From: Candidatus Thiodiazotropha sp. LNASS1
Lineage (GTDB): Bacteria > Pseudomonadota > Gammaproteobacteria > Chromatiales > Chromatiaceae
Reading direction: 5' to 3'
Length of the DNA: 64,000 nucleotides
Assembly: GCF_964212655.1 (NCBI RefSeq)
Contig: NZ_OZ156465.1
Coordinates: forward strand, 2,604,001 to 2,668,000
Shown here piece by piece: positions 9,266 through 18,322 of this stretch (within the stretch, counting starts at the first letter, position 1; every line of letters begins with the position of its first letter). The notes below the pieces were generated by a model. The model was not told where the DNA came from. It worked only from the letters and a program-made list of their open reading frames with translations, and ran no database searches. The position numbers were made by a program, and so were the translations under genes.

Positions 9266-9892
9266 TTAAGGTATCGCCGGAATAATTTCACCATCGTGCG
9301 ACGATGTCTCTCCCGAGCCTCCGATGAAGACCGTTTGGTTGTGCTCCGCACGATTGTTCGTCCCATCAAGGAATACCGCCCTGCTGCCCAGACCGCCATT
9401 ATCGAAACCGCTCAATATAGTTGAGTATGATCCGTTGCCCTTATGGTCATAACCGCTGCAGATGGTGACATGGGTTGCATTGGCATAACATTCCTGGCCA
9501 TTAAGGATGGCGCCATACTCACCCGTCAGGTTATTGGCAACGCCGTTGACGATTCCGCAATAACTGGCATAGTTGTGCCTGATACCCAATATGAGGTTAT
9601 GCGATCCGCTACGGTCTACCGTCCCTTCCGTGGTGGGTTCGTTATACCCTAGAATAAGATTACCTCTACAGTTGACACTCTGGGTGTTGCCCTCACCGTT
9701 AACAATCTGCAGGTTGATACCGGTCAAACGCGCGGTTATACATTCGTTCTGATCGTGGAACGAAAGATAGTCGTTAAGCCTACCGATGCCACCTGCTGAT
9801 AATCCTTCAAGTGAAGACTCAAGCTCCTCGATACGTGCTTCCAATTCTCTAATTCGATTCCAGATTCCGGGAAACAGAATTCGTCCAAACAT
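9266..9892 (-). CDS. Uncharacterised Gly/Asn-rich repeat protein with N-terminal coiled coil
   Basis: This is a 208-residue protein of unknown function. The start is secure: AAAGGAGAA lies 6-8 nt before the ATG. After about 14 residues comes a heptad stretch (IRELEARIEELESSLEGL). The rest is a run of loose repeats of about 20-25 residues of the type G-x-x-N-x-I-L-x-G-x-x-N or G-S-Y-S-T-I-L-S-G, ending in GSRAVFLDGTNNRAEHNQT. Such repeats resemble the stacked beta-roll heads of trimeric adhesins. No signal peptide or membrane anchor is seen, so location is unclear. The upstream region is distinctly AT-rich, which hints at acquisition by transfer. Confidence 0.65.
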   Translation of the reverse strand: MFGRILFPGIWNRIRELEARIEELESSLEGLSAGGIGRLNDYLSFHDQNECITARLTGINLQIVNGEGNTQSVNCRGNLILGYNEPTTEGTVDRSGSHNLILGIRHNYASYCGIVNGVANNLTGEYGAILNGQECYANATHVTICSGYDHKGNGSYSTILSGFDNGGLGSRAVFLDGTNNRAEHNQTVFIGGSGETSSHDGEIIPAIP

Positions 9893-10234
9893 GATGATTC
9901 TCCTTTATCTATCCACTTATCAATTACAAATAAATGGTTATTCCGTCAATTTATCAATTTATATTTGTGTGGTTGGTTTTATCTAGACAGGTTATGTCAT
10001 CTAATGACGCACACACTTAAATTATAGTTTGCATGTAATCTGTTATTTATACAGTTACGTATACAAACCGGTAATTTAAATAATTAACTTGTTTTCCATC
10101 GACAATTTTCATTTTTGTCATATCTGACGATCTGCTCCTGTAACGGAGCACATACACAAAGGGGTCGTGAAAGCGACCCCACTATCTAGCCACGCTCCGG
10201 AGTAGCGTCTATGGGCAGACGCACCGGTCGTAGA
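9893..10234. other. AT-rich gene-free interval with three hairpins
   Basis: This interval between two minus-strand genes is visibly richer in A and T than its surroundings. It must carry the promoter of the repeat protein gene. Close to the PhoX-like gene there are three successive hairpins: arms 10205-10210/10217-10222 (GCGTCT/AGACGC), 10161-10167/10174-10180 (GGGGTCG/CGACCCC) and 10133-10138/10145-10150 (TGCTCC/GGAGCA). I see no coding capacity. Confidence 0.6.
10161..10180 (-). terminator. Probable terminator of the PhoX-like gene
   Basis: A 7-bp GC-rich stem (GGGGTCG/CGACCCC) with a 6-nt loop lies about 55 nt after the stop codon. On the minus strand it is followed by TTTGTGT, a weak T-tract. 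It is one of three tandem hairpins downstream of the gene. Confidence 0.5.
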
Positions 10235-11839
10235 TTAGTCTTCCTTATCCTTCTCGATCTTGAATCCGATGATTTTGATCAGGTCGTCGGTCCGACCGTC
10301 AACGGGATTCGACTCAAAATCCAGCAACTCGGCAGGCTGCTGACCGTGCTGCACAATATAATAGGCCACCTTGCCGGTACCATCGAAGATGAAACCGGTG
10401 GGCTCGGCGGCGGTGCTGTTGATGGACAGCATGCGCACGCAACCATCGGTGGCACGATCACGGTCGGCACCATCAGGCAGGCAGGCCCAGATGTCACCAA
10501 AGTCATTATCTTCAATAATGTAGACGTTACTGGTGACCGGCTGGATCTCCAGGTTGTCGTGACTGTTCATCTCCTCATCACCCTCGACAAAACGACTGAC
10601 CCAGGATTGAGCCTCAGCGGTACCGTTGGCTAGCAGGTTGCGGTTGAAATTACTGTCGAATATTGCATCCATGGCTTCGACCGTACTGTCGCTCTCGGTC
10701 ACGCAAAGGGCTTCGCCCTCGCCACCGCCACAGGTGTTGGTCCAACACCAGACGATGCCATCGCCACCATTAAAACGCGGAGATTCGCGATCGACATGCA
10801 GGTCCTCGGGACGGCAGTAGCCGGTGGCGCCAGCGTCGTGGGCGTCCGCACGGGCGGTAGCCGCATCGACTTCGACCCACTTGCCCTCACCGTATTCACA
10901 ACCCTGGCCCACATCGTCGTTACCTGTGCAAGCATTTGTCAGCGCATAGTTCTGGCCGGAGACCAATGGTGACTCGCTCAAGTCATTGATGGTGTTGGGA
11001 CAGAGCAGGCCCGGGCGAGTCTTGGTGCCGCAATTGTAGGGCACGTTGGGCACGAAACGGAAAATGGCGCCGCCGTCGCTGTCGAATCCAGCCGGTCCGT
11101 TACCGGCACGCAGCTCGTCACCACCGATCACCACGCCATTGTCGAGAATCTCCAGGCCTTCCCAGGACTGGGTTACCAGGGCGGTACGCTTAACGATCGT
11201 GGCGCTTTGATCAGAACTGTCGATGCCATCACGGATGTCAGCAGGCATACCAGCCATTCCCCGATCGGCAACCCAGTGACCCGTAGTGTTCAGCGGATCA
11301 ATGATCTCATAGGCGGCGCCATCACCAGTCTCCTCGGTAGCCAATACAGTACCCCACTGGGTGGTGCGGATACCGTCGCAGCGGGACATGCCGTGGAGAA
11401 TGGTCTCCACTTTGCCGGATTTTACATCGACGCGCTGTACGGCGGCGTTGAGGCCGTCGCCTCCACCTGGGGTAGTGCCGGCGCGGCGTTGCTCGATGCA
11501 GACCATGAGGTGGGTGTAATCTATATCGTCCGGCCAGAAGCTAATCATGTCACCAGAGGTCGCTACGTTACGAGCGACATAGCGGGGCTTGAGGCCCTTG
11601 GCCAACAGCTGTCGCTCGCTGGCCGGCTGACCCGCTGCACGATCAATGACCGTGTCCGATGAATCGGCCAGTGGTTTTTTGAAACCGAACAGCTTTATTG
11701 ACTTGTCATGCAGTTTTTTCTGCACAGACATACCGAAATCGGTTTCGTAGCGGTCGTCATCTCCCCCTGCCTGGACGGCTACAGGTATCATCATGGCCGC
11801 CATCACTGCGACGGCGGCGCTCTTTACTTTAAAATGCAT
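10235..11839 (-). CDS. Secreted PhoX-like protein (DUF839)
   Basis: This 534-residue exported protein belongs to the PhoX/DUF839 beta-propeller group, which includes calcium/iron-dependent alkaline phosphatases. The N-terminus (MHFKVKSAAVAVMAAMMIPV, cleavage after AVQA) is a Sec-type signal without the twin arginines typical of PhoX. Family-like segments include GDGLNAAVQRVDVKSGK, TQWGTVLATEETGDG and the C-terminal EDNDFGDIWACLPDG. Even cysteine pairs in the second half suggest disulfides. A good GAGGAGTGA site precedes the ATG. Whether it is a phosphatase cannot be said from sequence alone. Confidence 0.75.
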   Translation of the reverse strand: MHFKVKSAAVAVMAAMMIPVAVQAGGDDDRYETDFGMSVQKKLHDKSIKLFGFKKPLADSSDTVIDRAAGQPASERQLLAKGLKPRYVARNVATSGDMISFWPDDIDYTHLMVCIEQRRAGTTPGGGDGLNAAVQRVDVKSGKVETILHGMSRCDGIRTTQWGTVLATEETGDGAAYEIIDPLNTTGHWVADRGMAGMPADIRDGIDSSDQSATIVKRTALVTQSWEGLEILDNGVVIGGDELRAGNGPAGFDSDGGAIFRFVPNVPYNCGTKTRPGLLCPNTINDLSESPLVSGQNYALTNACTGNDDVGQGCEYGEGKWVEVDAATARADAHDAGATGYCRPEDLHVDRESPRFNGGDGIVWCWTNTCGGGEGEALCVTESDSTVEAMDAIFDSNFNRNLLANGTAEAQSWVSRFVEGDEEMNSHDNLEIQPVTSNVYIIEDNDFGDIWACLPDGADRDRATDGCVRMLSINSTAAEPTGFIFDGTGKVAYYIVQHGQQPAELLDFESNPVDGRTDDLIKIIGFKIEKDKED

Positions 11840-12079
11840 TGAATCACTCCTCTGAAATTGACAGCTTTGCTGGGTTCATTTGGAGCGACACAGTGTGAGG
11901 AGTTAAATTGACAAGTGCTTAACGAAGACTTTAAGAATTTATGATACTTATTCAGCAGGATCGTCAGTACTTTACGGCAACTCCATAATATGACTGATTT
12001 CTATTACAAATTCCGGAACAACTCACAGATTTTTGCAGTGCTGCAAACTGGGTAAGACTCTAAATCCGACTGTTTGAGG

Positions 12080-12748
12080 TCAGACTGTACAACGCAAACC
12101 GGCCATGATTTCAGAAAAGTCATGAATGGCGGAATACTCCTTTATATCCCTCGGCGGTTCCTTAGAGTCGGGCTTGAGCATGGCCAATAACCAGCGAATG
12201 CCATATGCACTGGCCGACGCAAGCACAGATAGACTATCATCCACGAACAGGGTCCGTTCTCTGTCGAAGGGATGAAGATTCTGCAGCCGATTCCAGAACT
12301 CGGGATGCTCCTTGGGCAGTCCCAGCTGGTGTGACGAGATGACCTGGTTGAAGAAACCCGCCAGGCGTGTCCGTTCCATCTTCAACGCCAAGGTCTTCTG
12401 ATGGGCGTTGGTCACCAGGATACGCTCTTTGCCGGCACACATCAGTTGATCAAGGAAATCGATGACATGGGGATGCACCGCGATCAAATGATCCACCTCC
12501 TCCTTGAGCAGGGCGATATCGAGCTCCAACTCACGGCTCCAGTGATCGACACAATACCACTCCAGTGTCCCTTCTACACTTTTATAACGGGCCAGCAACT
12601 CACTCCTGGCCTGCTCCAAAGGTATGCCCTTAGCCTCGGCAAAGCGCGTAGGCACATGTTCCAGCCAGAAATGGTTGTCGAAATGGAGGTCCAGCAGGGT
12701 ACCGTCCATATCCAGCATGACAATATCGATTTGGTTCCAGTCGATCAT
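12080..12748 (-). CDS. yrfG: GMP/IMP nucleotidase YrfG (HAD family)
   Basis: This 222-residue HAD hydrolase matches E. coli YrfG, which dephosphorylates GMP and IMP. Motif I is MLDMDGTLLDLHFDNHFW, with both catalytic aspartates and the characteristic LHFDNHFW cap start. Motif II is VTNAHQK, motif III includes LGLPKEHPEFW and motif IV is LFVDDS. It is divergent from the next gene with only 17 nt between start codons, so its promoter must overlap coding sequence. The start at 12748 puts motif I at the expected distance. Confidence 0.9.
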   Translation of the reverse strand: MIDWNQIDIVMLDMDGTLLDLHFDNHFWLEHVPTRFAEAKGIPLEQARSELLARYKSVEGTLEWYCVDHWSRELELDIALLKEEVDHLIAVHPHVIDFLDQLMCAGKERILVTNAHQKTLALKMERTRLAGFFNQVISSHQLGLPKEHPEFWNRLQNLHPFDRERTLFVDDSLSVLASASAYGIRWLLAMLKPDSKEPPRDIKEYSAIHDFSEIMAGLRCTV

Positions 12749-12765
12749 CGTTTACAGTTATACCT

Positions 12766-13437
12766 ATGCCTTTGATCTGCTTACTGCTCCTCTCTCTATT
12801 TCCGTGGTTTGCCGCCGCGGAGGAGGACCCGTTTGAATTTCCCGATGAGGATCTTGAATCAACCATCGAGGCAGTCAATGAGGGCGATTTGGAGTTCCTG
12901 TTGACGCCACCCGCAGAATCAGTTCACCACCATATTAACCGGATTCGGATCAGTGAGGGTAGCCTGCATGACGGTTGGGCCGAGTTACAGCAGTGCCACA
13001 GGCATCTCGATGCCGTACCGCACCTCGAGATCGTCTACCACCCGCAGCGCATTCGGCATATCAAGCTGCTCAGGGCTGAGAATATCGGTTCAAGCCGGGT
13101 GATCGACTCAAGGATCGAGCTTCGGGATGTTCGCCAAGGCGCATCACTCTGTCTCCAGGCTGAGAGCCAATCGCTGCATCGGTCAGGCCCGCACGGTTAT
13201 CAACTGCGCAACGGCCCTTATATGCGCAGGTTCCTCGACGGTTATTATCCCATGCAGCTGACATTACAGGTTGACTTTCCCACCGATAAGATCCGTTTCA
13301 TCACCATGCGACCGCTTCCTCTCGATACCGGACATGCCCGACTGCGTGACGGCAGAGTCTATTGGAATGGCTGGTTCCAGGGTAAGCTGTTTACCGAAAT
13401 GGATTTTCAAAGATTAGAACCTGTCAATAAGCCATAG
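12766..13437 (+). CDS. Periplasmic protein of unknown function
   Basis: This 223-residue protein starts with a clear signal peptide (MPLICLLLLSLFPWFAAAEE). It then has an acidic linker (DPFEFPDEDLESTIEAVNEG), a His-rich turn and a beta-rich domain ending in GRVYWNGWFQGKLFTEMDF. I do not recognise the family. It sits 16 nt upstream of nudE and is probably transcribed with nudE and cysQ. The two conserved-looking cysteines (in QQCHRH and ASLCLQA) could form a disulfide in the periplasm. Confidence 0.7.
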   Translation: MPLICLLLLSLFPWFAAAEEDPFEFPDEDLESTIEAVNEGDLEFLLTPPAESVHHHINRIRISEGSLHDGWAELQQCHRHLDAVPHLEIVYHPQRIRHIKLLRAENIGSSRVIDSRIELRDVRQGASLCLQAESQSLHRSGPHGYQLRNGPYMRRFLDGYYPMQLTLQVDFPTDKIRFITMRPLPLDTGHARLRDGRVYWNGWFQGKLFTEMDFQRLEPVNKP

Positions 13438-13453
13438 AAGACCACTGATAGCC

Positions 13454-14035
13454 ATGTCCAAACTGCCCACTATCCACTCTCGGCAATTGATCGCTGAGAC
13501 CCGGCTGTTCCGTGTCGAACAGCTGCAACTTGAATTCAGCAACGGCCAGCAGCGCCAGTATGAACGTTTGCTCGGGGGTGAGCGGGGTTCTGTTCTGATT
13601 GTGCCGATGCTTGATGATGATACGGTTCTGCTGATTCGCGAATACTCCGCCGGCAGCAATGACTACCAGCTTGGCCTTCCCAAAGGACGCATGGAGGAGG
13701 GTGAAGACCCGCTGCAGGCGGCAAATCGTGAAATCCGCGAGGAGATCGGCTACGCAGCCCGCGACCTGCGCCTGATAAAGACGTTTACTATCGCGCCTGC
13801 ATATATCCGCCATCAGACCCATGTTATTCTTGCGCGGAATCTATATCCGGATAAACAATCCGGTGATGAACCTGAACCGATCGAAGTAGTACCCTGGGAA
13901 CTGTCGAAATGGGATGAACTGATCGCCCAGGCGGATTTGAGCGAGGCCCGCTCTATCGCTGCCCTATATTTAACCAGGGATCTGTTAGGTTCTGTTGATG
14001 CCAGCCCAACAGGCGCTGCTATTGCACCCGAATAA
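13454..14035 (+). CDS. nudE: ADP compounds hydrolase NudE
   Basis: This 193-residue Nudix hydrolase cleaves ADP-ribose, Ap3A, NADH and similar ADP compounds. The Nudix box GX5EX7REUXEEXGU is complete, starting at GRMEEGEDPLQAANREIREE. Upstream, SAGSNDYQLGLPKGRM is typical of the NudE/ADP-ribose group. The yrfG-nudE-cysQ neighbourhood recurs in gammaproteobacteria, which supports the specific name. Length is close to E. coli NudE (186). Confidence 0.93.
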   Translation: MSKLPTIHSRQLIAETRLFRVEQLQLEFSNGQQRQYERLLGGERGSVLIVPMLDDDTVLLIREYSAGSNDYQLGLPKGRMEEGEDPLQAANREIREEIGYAARDLRLIKTFTIAPAYIRHQTHVILARNLYPDKQSGDEPEPIEVVPWELSKWDELIAQADLSEARSIAALYLTRDLLGSVDASPTGAAIAPE

Positions 14036-14046
14036 GCGCCATTCAA

Positions 14047-14080
14047 GGCGTACCCCAAGGGCACTTCCTTCGGGGCGCAA
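14047..14080 (+). repeat. 34-bp REP-like palindrome, copy 1
   Basis: The sequence between nudE and cysQ contains a hairpin with arms CCCCAAGG and CCTTCGGGG. All 34 bases recur exactly, in inverse orientation, at 57007-57040. That identity over 43 kb, in a gap both times, marks it as a dispersed extragenic palindromic repeat. Confidence 0.7.
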
Positions 14081-14185
14081 GGAGAGAGTTTTGGTGTTTC
14101 CACAGAGACCACGAGCAGCGCGAAGCGACACCATATTACGGTGTAATCCACAATCCCGGCAGAAACAGCCCAAGCAGGCTGGAGC

Positions 14186-14977
14186 ATGAACATACCCATC
14201 TCCATCAACGATTTGCTGCAACTGGCCCACCAGGCTGGTGATGCCATCCTGGCTGTCTATAACACTGATTTCATGGTTGAAAAGAAGCAGGACAACTCAC
14301 CATTGACCGCAGCCGATACCGCGGCGCATCGTCTTATTGTTTCCAATCTTGAGCAACTCACGCCGGAAATCCCGGTGCTCTCTGAAGAGTCATCCGAGGT
14401 CCCATTTTCCACCCGCCGGCAGTGGCAACGCTATTGGCTGATAGACCCCCTTGACGGGACCCGGGAATTCGTCAAGCGAAATGGTGAATTCACTGTCAAT
14501 ATCGCCCTCATCGAGAGAAACACCCCAATCCTGGGTGTCGTTCATGCACCGGTGCTGGGTACAACCTACTACGGCATTCAAGGCAGCGGCGCCTGGAAAC
14601 AGGAAGCTGACCAGCCGGCCCGGTCGATACGGGTCGTGGATCGATGCAAAAAACCTGTCAGGGTTGCGGGCAGCCGCTCACATGCCGGCGATTCACTGCA
14701 GCGGTTTCTGGAAAAACTGGGTGCGCATGAACTGGTGAGTATGGGCAGTTCATTAAAACTCTGCCTGGTTGCGGAGGGCAGAGCCGATATCTATCCGCGT
14801 CTCGGCCCCACCTCGGAATGGGACACAGCCGCAGCCCAGGCCGTTGTGGAGGCGGCAGGAGGGAGGGTGACCACCCTCGACCTGCAGCCCCTTGAATACA
14901 ACACCAAGGATTCACTGCTTAACCCGCACTTTCTGGTCTTTGGTGATTCCGACCGGAAATGGTCCGATTATCTGTGA
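14186..14977 (+). CDS. cysQ: 3'(2'),5'-bisphosphate nucleotidase CysQ
   Basis: This 263-residue inositol-monophosphatase-fold enzyme removes the 3' phosphate from PAP/PAPS produced in sulfate assimilation. Lithium-sensitive phosphatase motifs are intact: metal-binding EESSE, then IDPLDGTREFVKRNGEFTVN, and the C-terminal GPTSEWDTAAAQAVVEAAGG. The substrate loop has the canonical SRSHAG. The gene runs in the same direction as nudE, 150 nt downstream, with the REP-like element between them. Confidence 0.94.
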   Translation: MNIPISINDLLQLAHQAGDAILAVYNTDFMVEKKQDNSPLTAADTAAHRLIVSNLEQLTPEIPVLSEESSEVPFSTRRQWQRYWLIDPLDGTREFVKRNGEFTVNIALIERNTPILGVVHAPVLGTTYYGIQGSGAWKQEADQPARSIRVVDRCKKPVRVAGSRSHAGDSLQRFLEKLGAHELVSMGSSLKLCLVAEGRADIYPRLGPTSEWDTAAAQAVVEAAGGRVTTLDLQPLEYNTKDSLLNPHFLVFGDSDRKWSDYL

Positions 14978-14996
14978 ACGCGTAACTGAGATCAGT

Positions 14997-15551
14997 TCAT
15001 TGATCGATGTCCTTCACGGGGAACGCCTTGGCGAAGGCCCTCAATTCTTTCAATGACGCATCGGTGGAAGATAGAGTGATCATGCCCGGTGTCATTTTGA
15101 GTCCGATCATGATCTCGTTGCGCGATCCCTGTTCCATCACCATGCCGGTGTAGCGGCCCAGCCGGATCTTCTTACCTCCGCCGGCCAGACCCATTTGACT
15201 GAACATGGCAGCCATACCCCCGCTACCGCTGTTGTAGCTGACTTTTATGGCTTTGCCGTCCTTCGTGTATGTGGTCTCGATAATGGAAAAACCCATTGTT
15301 TTTTGTTGATTTATCTCGCCACGCTTCCAACCGGCGATTTCCTTTGCGAACTTGTCGCTCTTGCGGCTTTGCTGGATCTGCTCGAGTGAGTCCAGACACC
15401 ACTTGGCCTCCTCAACGGCACCCGCGATATCATCCTGTTGATACAGTTCAGCGGCCTGTTTGCAGTACTCGGCAGGATCGCCATCCACAGCCGCATATAG
15501 CGGAAACGCCAGTAGGCTCATAATTGCCAGATGCAAAAGGTACTTATTCAT
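14997..15551 (-). CDS. Periplasmic protein of unknown function
   Basis: This is a 184-residue protein with a signal peptide (MNKYLLHLAIMSLLAFPLYA). A short helical segment after it (CKQAAELYQQDDIAGAVEEA) reads like a single TPR-type repeat and carries two cysteines. The rest is beta-rich with a Gly-rich turn (YNSGSGGMAAMF). The family was not recognised. It converges on cysQ with 19 nt between stops. It is divergent from the double thioredoxin gene, with 252 nt between starts that must hold both promoters. Confidence 0.7.
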   Translation of the reverse strand: MNKYLLHLAIMSLLAFPLYAAVDGDPAEYCKQAAELYQQDDIAGAVEEAKWCLDSLEQIQQSRKSDKFAKEIAGWKRGEINQQKTMGFSIIETTYTKDGKAIKVSYNSGSGGMAAMFSQMGLAGGGKKIRLGRYTGMVMEQGSRNEIMIGLKMTPGMITLSSTDASLKELRAFAKAFPVKDIDQ

Positions 15552-15803
15552 CTTACTCCCCCCAAAAATAGTTGTGTGGTGTGCAAACCGGAAATCGAGG
15601 TATATATTCTTCTCACAGCAACCGGTGTGGTTTCAATTTACTATGCTGATCTTTATATTTATCCTGAAATATTGTAGCGTTTTGTATATCAATATTATAA
15701 CAACTGGCCGCTTCTCCAACCGGTTTACGCGTCTAACCGGCTTATTATGGCGGTTGGACCAATAAGATTAAGCTCCGGGCAACAACTATCACCCTGGTGA
15801 ACC

Positions 15804-16841
15804 ATGCCCATGAACAAGCTACTCCGCAACACCGCAATTGTTGTTTCGATACTGACGGCGGCATTCAAGCCAAACGCCTTTGCTATCGACTCCGAAAGTG
15901 ACGTCTACGCTTTCGACGACTTCCCGCTTGAAGAGCTATTAAAATACCCCGACTGGTTCAAAAAAAGTTTTCTGGATCTGCCTGACGACCTGGAGGAAGC
16001 GGTACAGAACGACAAGCGTGGCCTGATTGTCTATTTCGGTCAGAAGCGATGCGCCTATTGCAAGATGCTGCTGGATGTGAATTTCGGCCTCAGCGATATC
16101 ACCACCTATACCCGCAAACATTTCGATATCGTACCGATCGATATCTGGAGCACCGAAGAGGTCACAACCCTGAATAAGGAGGCGATCACACAGCGGGAGT
16201 TTGCAATGCGGCAGAATACCAACTTCACCCCCTCACTGATCTTCTACGATAAACAGGGAAAGGAGGCATTACGCCTGCGCGGCTATTATCCACCCTACCA
16301 GTTTCGCGCCGCCCTGGAATATGTCGCCGATGGACATTACCTGAAAGAGTCTTTCCCCGATTATCTTGCACGGGGTGAATCAGGCACCGCTTTCGAACCG
16401 GGGGATCTAAATGAAGAGGACTATTTTATCCCGCCGCCGCACAATCTGGATCGCAGCCGCTTTCCGGGCCAACGCCCATTGCTGGTCTATTTCGAACAGG
16501 GCAACTGTCACGCCTGTGACATACTGCATGGCCAACCGCTCCGTGACCCGGCCATCAACAGGCTGCTGCGCGGTTTTGATAACGTTCAACTCAATATCGG
16601 CGAGAAGACCCCCGTCATCACGCCCAACGGTGAAAAGACAACCGCCTATCAATGGGCCAAGGATCTCGGACTCTTCTACACCCCCTCGCTGGTTTTTTTC
16701 GATGAACAGGGCAATGAGATCATTCGCGTCGACTCTGTGGTCCGTTTCTATCGTCTGCGCAAAGTCATCAATTTCATCACCAGCCGAGGATATGTAGCGG
16801 AACCCAATTATCAACGCTGGCGTGTCAATAGCGACTTCTAG
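15804..16841 (+). CDS. Exported protein with two thioredoxin-like domains
   Basis: This 345-residue protein has a signal sequence (about residues 1-27) and two tandem thioredoxin folds. Each has a CxxC redox pair (CAYC at 83-86, CHAC at 235-238) and a downstream cis-proline strand (FTPSLIFYDKQGKE and YTPSLVFFDEQGNE). The similar cis-Pro strands suggest internal duplication. Periplasmic proteins of this SoxW/thioredoxin-2 style reduce or isomerise disulfides, or serve sulfur-oxidation and cytochrome maturation. Which one applies cannot be read here. Confidence 0.82.
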   Translation: MPMNKLLRNTAIVVSILTAAFKPNAFAIDSESDVYAFDDFPLEELLKYPDWFKKSFLDLPDDLEEAVQNDKRGLIVYFGQKRCAYCKMLLDVNFGLSDITTYTRKHFDIVPIDIWSTEEVTTLNKEAITQREFAMRQNTNFTPSLIFYDKQGKEALRLRGYYPPYQFRAALEYVADGHYLKESFPDYLARGESGTAFEPGDLNEEDYFIPPPHNLDRSRFPGQRPLLVYFEQGNCHACDILHGQPLRDPAINRLLRGFDNVQLNIGEKTPVITPNGEKTTAYQWAKDLGLFYTPSLVFFDEQGNEIIRVDSVVRFYRLRKVINFITSRGYVAEPNYQRWRVNSDF

Positions 16842-16906
16842 CATAGTATCCGATATTGTTTCTCAAGATGCACAATGCCAAGCCGATATGTCTGACCAGT
16901 TGATCT

Positions 16907-18046
16907 GTGTGCAGCACAATGGACCTGAAAAAAGAGAACCGACTCCTCAATGCACGCCTTCGGGAGTTAACCCGAAAAGCGCAGGAGAACCAGGAGACAC
17001 TGGGGCGTTTTCATGCCCGCGAACTGGAGCTGTTGGGCGCCGAGACACTGCCTGAACTCCTTAGCTGCATGACTGAAGGACTCAAAACCTCCTTTGAGAT
17101 CGAATCCCTTCATCTAATGCTGCACGATCCCAATCACGAAATCCGACATCTGCTATATAAAAACGGCCTGGATGAGAAGGCCTTTCCATTACTCGAATTC
17201 GTCGATGACATGGTTACAGTCAATCCTCGGTTTCAGCGACTGCGCAGTCCCTGGCTTGGTTCTTTTTTAAGCCCTGAGTACGACTTGCTTTTCTCTGATC
17301 CTGCGGAAATCAAGAGCATGGCCATACTGCCCATGGTTCGACACAACAGACTGATTGGCAGCATCAATCTGGGCAGTAGTGAACAGAGCCGCTTCTCGCG
17401 CCAGCTTGCCACCGATTTTCTCGCCCGCCTCGCCACCATTTGTAGCGTCTGTCTGGAGAACACTGTCAACCGAGAACATATCTTGATCAGCGGCCTTACC
17501 GATCCATTGACTGAACTTCACAATCGCCGCTACCTGGATCGGCGCCTCGATGAAGAGCTCGCCCGTGCCGGTCGCTATCGCCAACCCTTGAGCTGCCTGT
17601 TCATCGATGCCGACCATTTCAAACAGATCAACGACACCTACGGCCACCAGGCCGGTGACACCGTTTTGAGAGAACTGGCAAACCGTATCCGTTCCCAGCT
17701 GCGTGCCAGTGATATCGCCACGCGGTTTGGCGGGGAGGAGTTCGCACTGCTGCTTCCCCAAACCTGCCTTAACGAGGCATTGATGCTGGCTGAACGGATC
17801 CGCATGGAAATCAACTCCCAACCGATCCCGTTGGACAATGGATCAACACTGCAATTGAGTGTATCGATCGGAGTCAGTGAAACCCTGCCCTTATCGAGCA
17901 AATCCCATCAGAAGACCGATGGGGAACGGCTCCTGGCACATGCCGACCAAGCCCTCTATACGGCAAAAGCCAATGGCCGAAACCGCATCGAATATTACCA
18001 GACCGACAAAGCGCTTCCGAATGAAATCAATTCCAGCGAAAGGTGA
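16907..18046 (+). CDS. Diguanylate cyclase with DUF484-like sensor domain
   Basis: The product has 379 residues from GTG 16907, or 375 from the ATG at 16919. An N-terminal coiled coil leads into a GAF-like DUF484 domain (about 40-190), followed by a GGDEF domain. The active site is FGGEEF, preceded at the canonical 5-residue distance by RASD, an intact RxxD inhibitory site. It should therefore make cyclic-di-GMP with product inhibition. No membrane segment is present, so it is a cytoplasmic sensor; DUF484 ligands are unknown. Its neighbours do not reveal a target. Confidence 0.88.
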   Translation: MCSTMDLKKENRLLNARLRELTRKAQENQETLGRFHARELELLGAETLPELLSCMTEGLKTSFEIESLHLMLHDPNHEIRHLLYKNGLDEKAFPLLEFVDDMVTVNPRFQRLRSPWLGSFLSPEYDLLFSDPAEIKSMAILPMVRHNRLIGSINLGSSEQSRFSRQLATDFLARLATICSVCLENTVNREHILISGLTDPLTELHNRRYLDRRLDEELARAGRYRQPLSCLFIDADHFKQINDTYGHQAGDTVLRELANRIRSQLRASDIATRFGGEEFALLLPQTCLNEALMLAERIRMEINSQPIPLDNGSTLQLSVSIGVSETLPLSSKSHQKTDGERLLAHADQALYTAKANGRNRIEYYQTDKALPNEINSSER

Positions 18047-18076
18047 GTTTCAGACCCTTTTTCGCATGATCGATGA

Positions 18077-18322
18077 TCAATCATCGACCTGTTTATGACT
18101 GCCATCGCAATAGGGAGGGTTTTTTGTCTGTTTACAGCGACAGAGCCAGGCCTCACCGTTCTTATCCGCCTTGAATCCAAGTGGTTCGATCCCCGTACCC
18201 TGATGTGAGCCGTCACAGAAGGGTTGGCTGGATGAACGTCCGCATGCGCACCACCAGTACTCTTTGCCAGAGACAAGATCCACATCGATAGGTTGCTTTG
18301 CGGCTACTACAGGTTTGCCCAT
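18077..18322 (-). CDS. Double CDGSH iron-sulfur protein
   Basis: This 81-residue protein has two complete CDGSH motifs, CACGRSSSQPFCDGSH and CRCKQTKNPPYCDGSH. Each has the three Cys and one His that hold a redox-active 2Fe-2S cluster. Bacterial tandem CDGSH proteins are small cytoplasmic electron-transfer or sensor proteins of mostly unknown partner. An AGAGGAGA site precedes the ATG. The gene converges on the diguanylate cyclase gene with 30 nt between. Confidence 0.92.
   Translation of the reverse strand: MGKPVVAAKQPIDVDLVSGKEYWWCACGRSSSQPFCDGSHQGTGIEPLGFKADKNGEAWLCRCKQTKNPPYCDGSHKQVDD

Noticed and set aside
11840-11920. CTGTCAA and TTGTCAA sequences upstream of the PhoX-like gene as a Pho box
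   Set aside because: The half-sites are about 50 bp apart, not in the tandem 11-bp register of a PhoB site.
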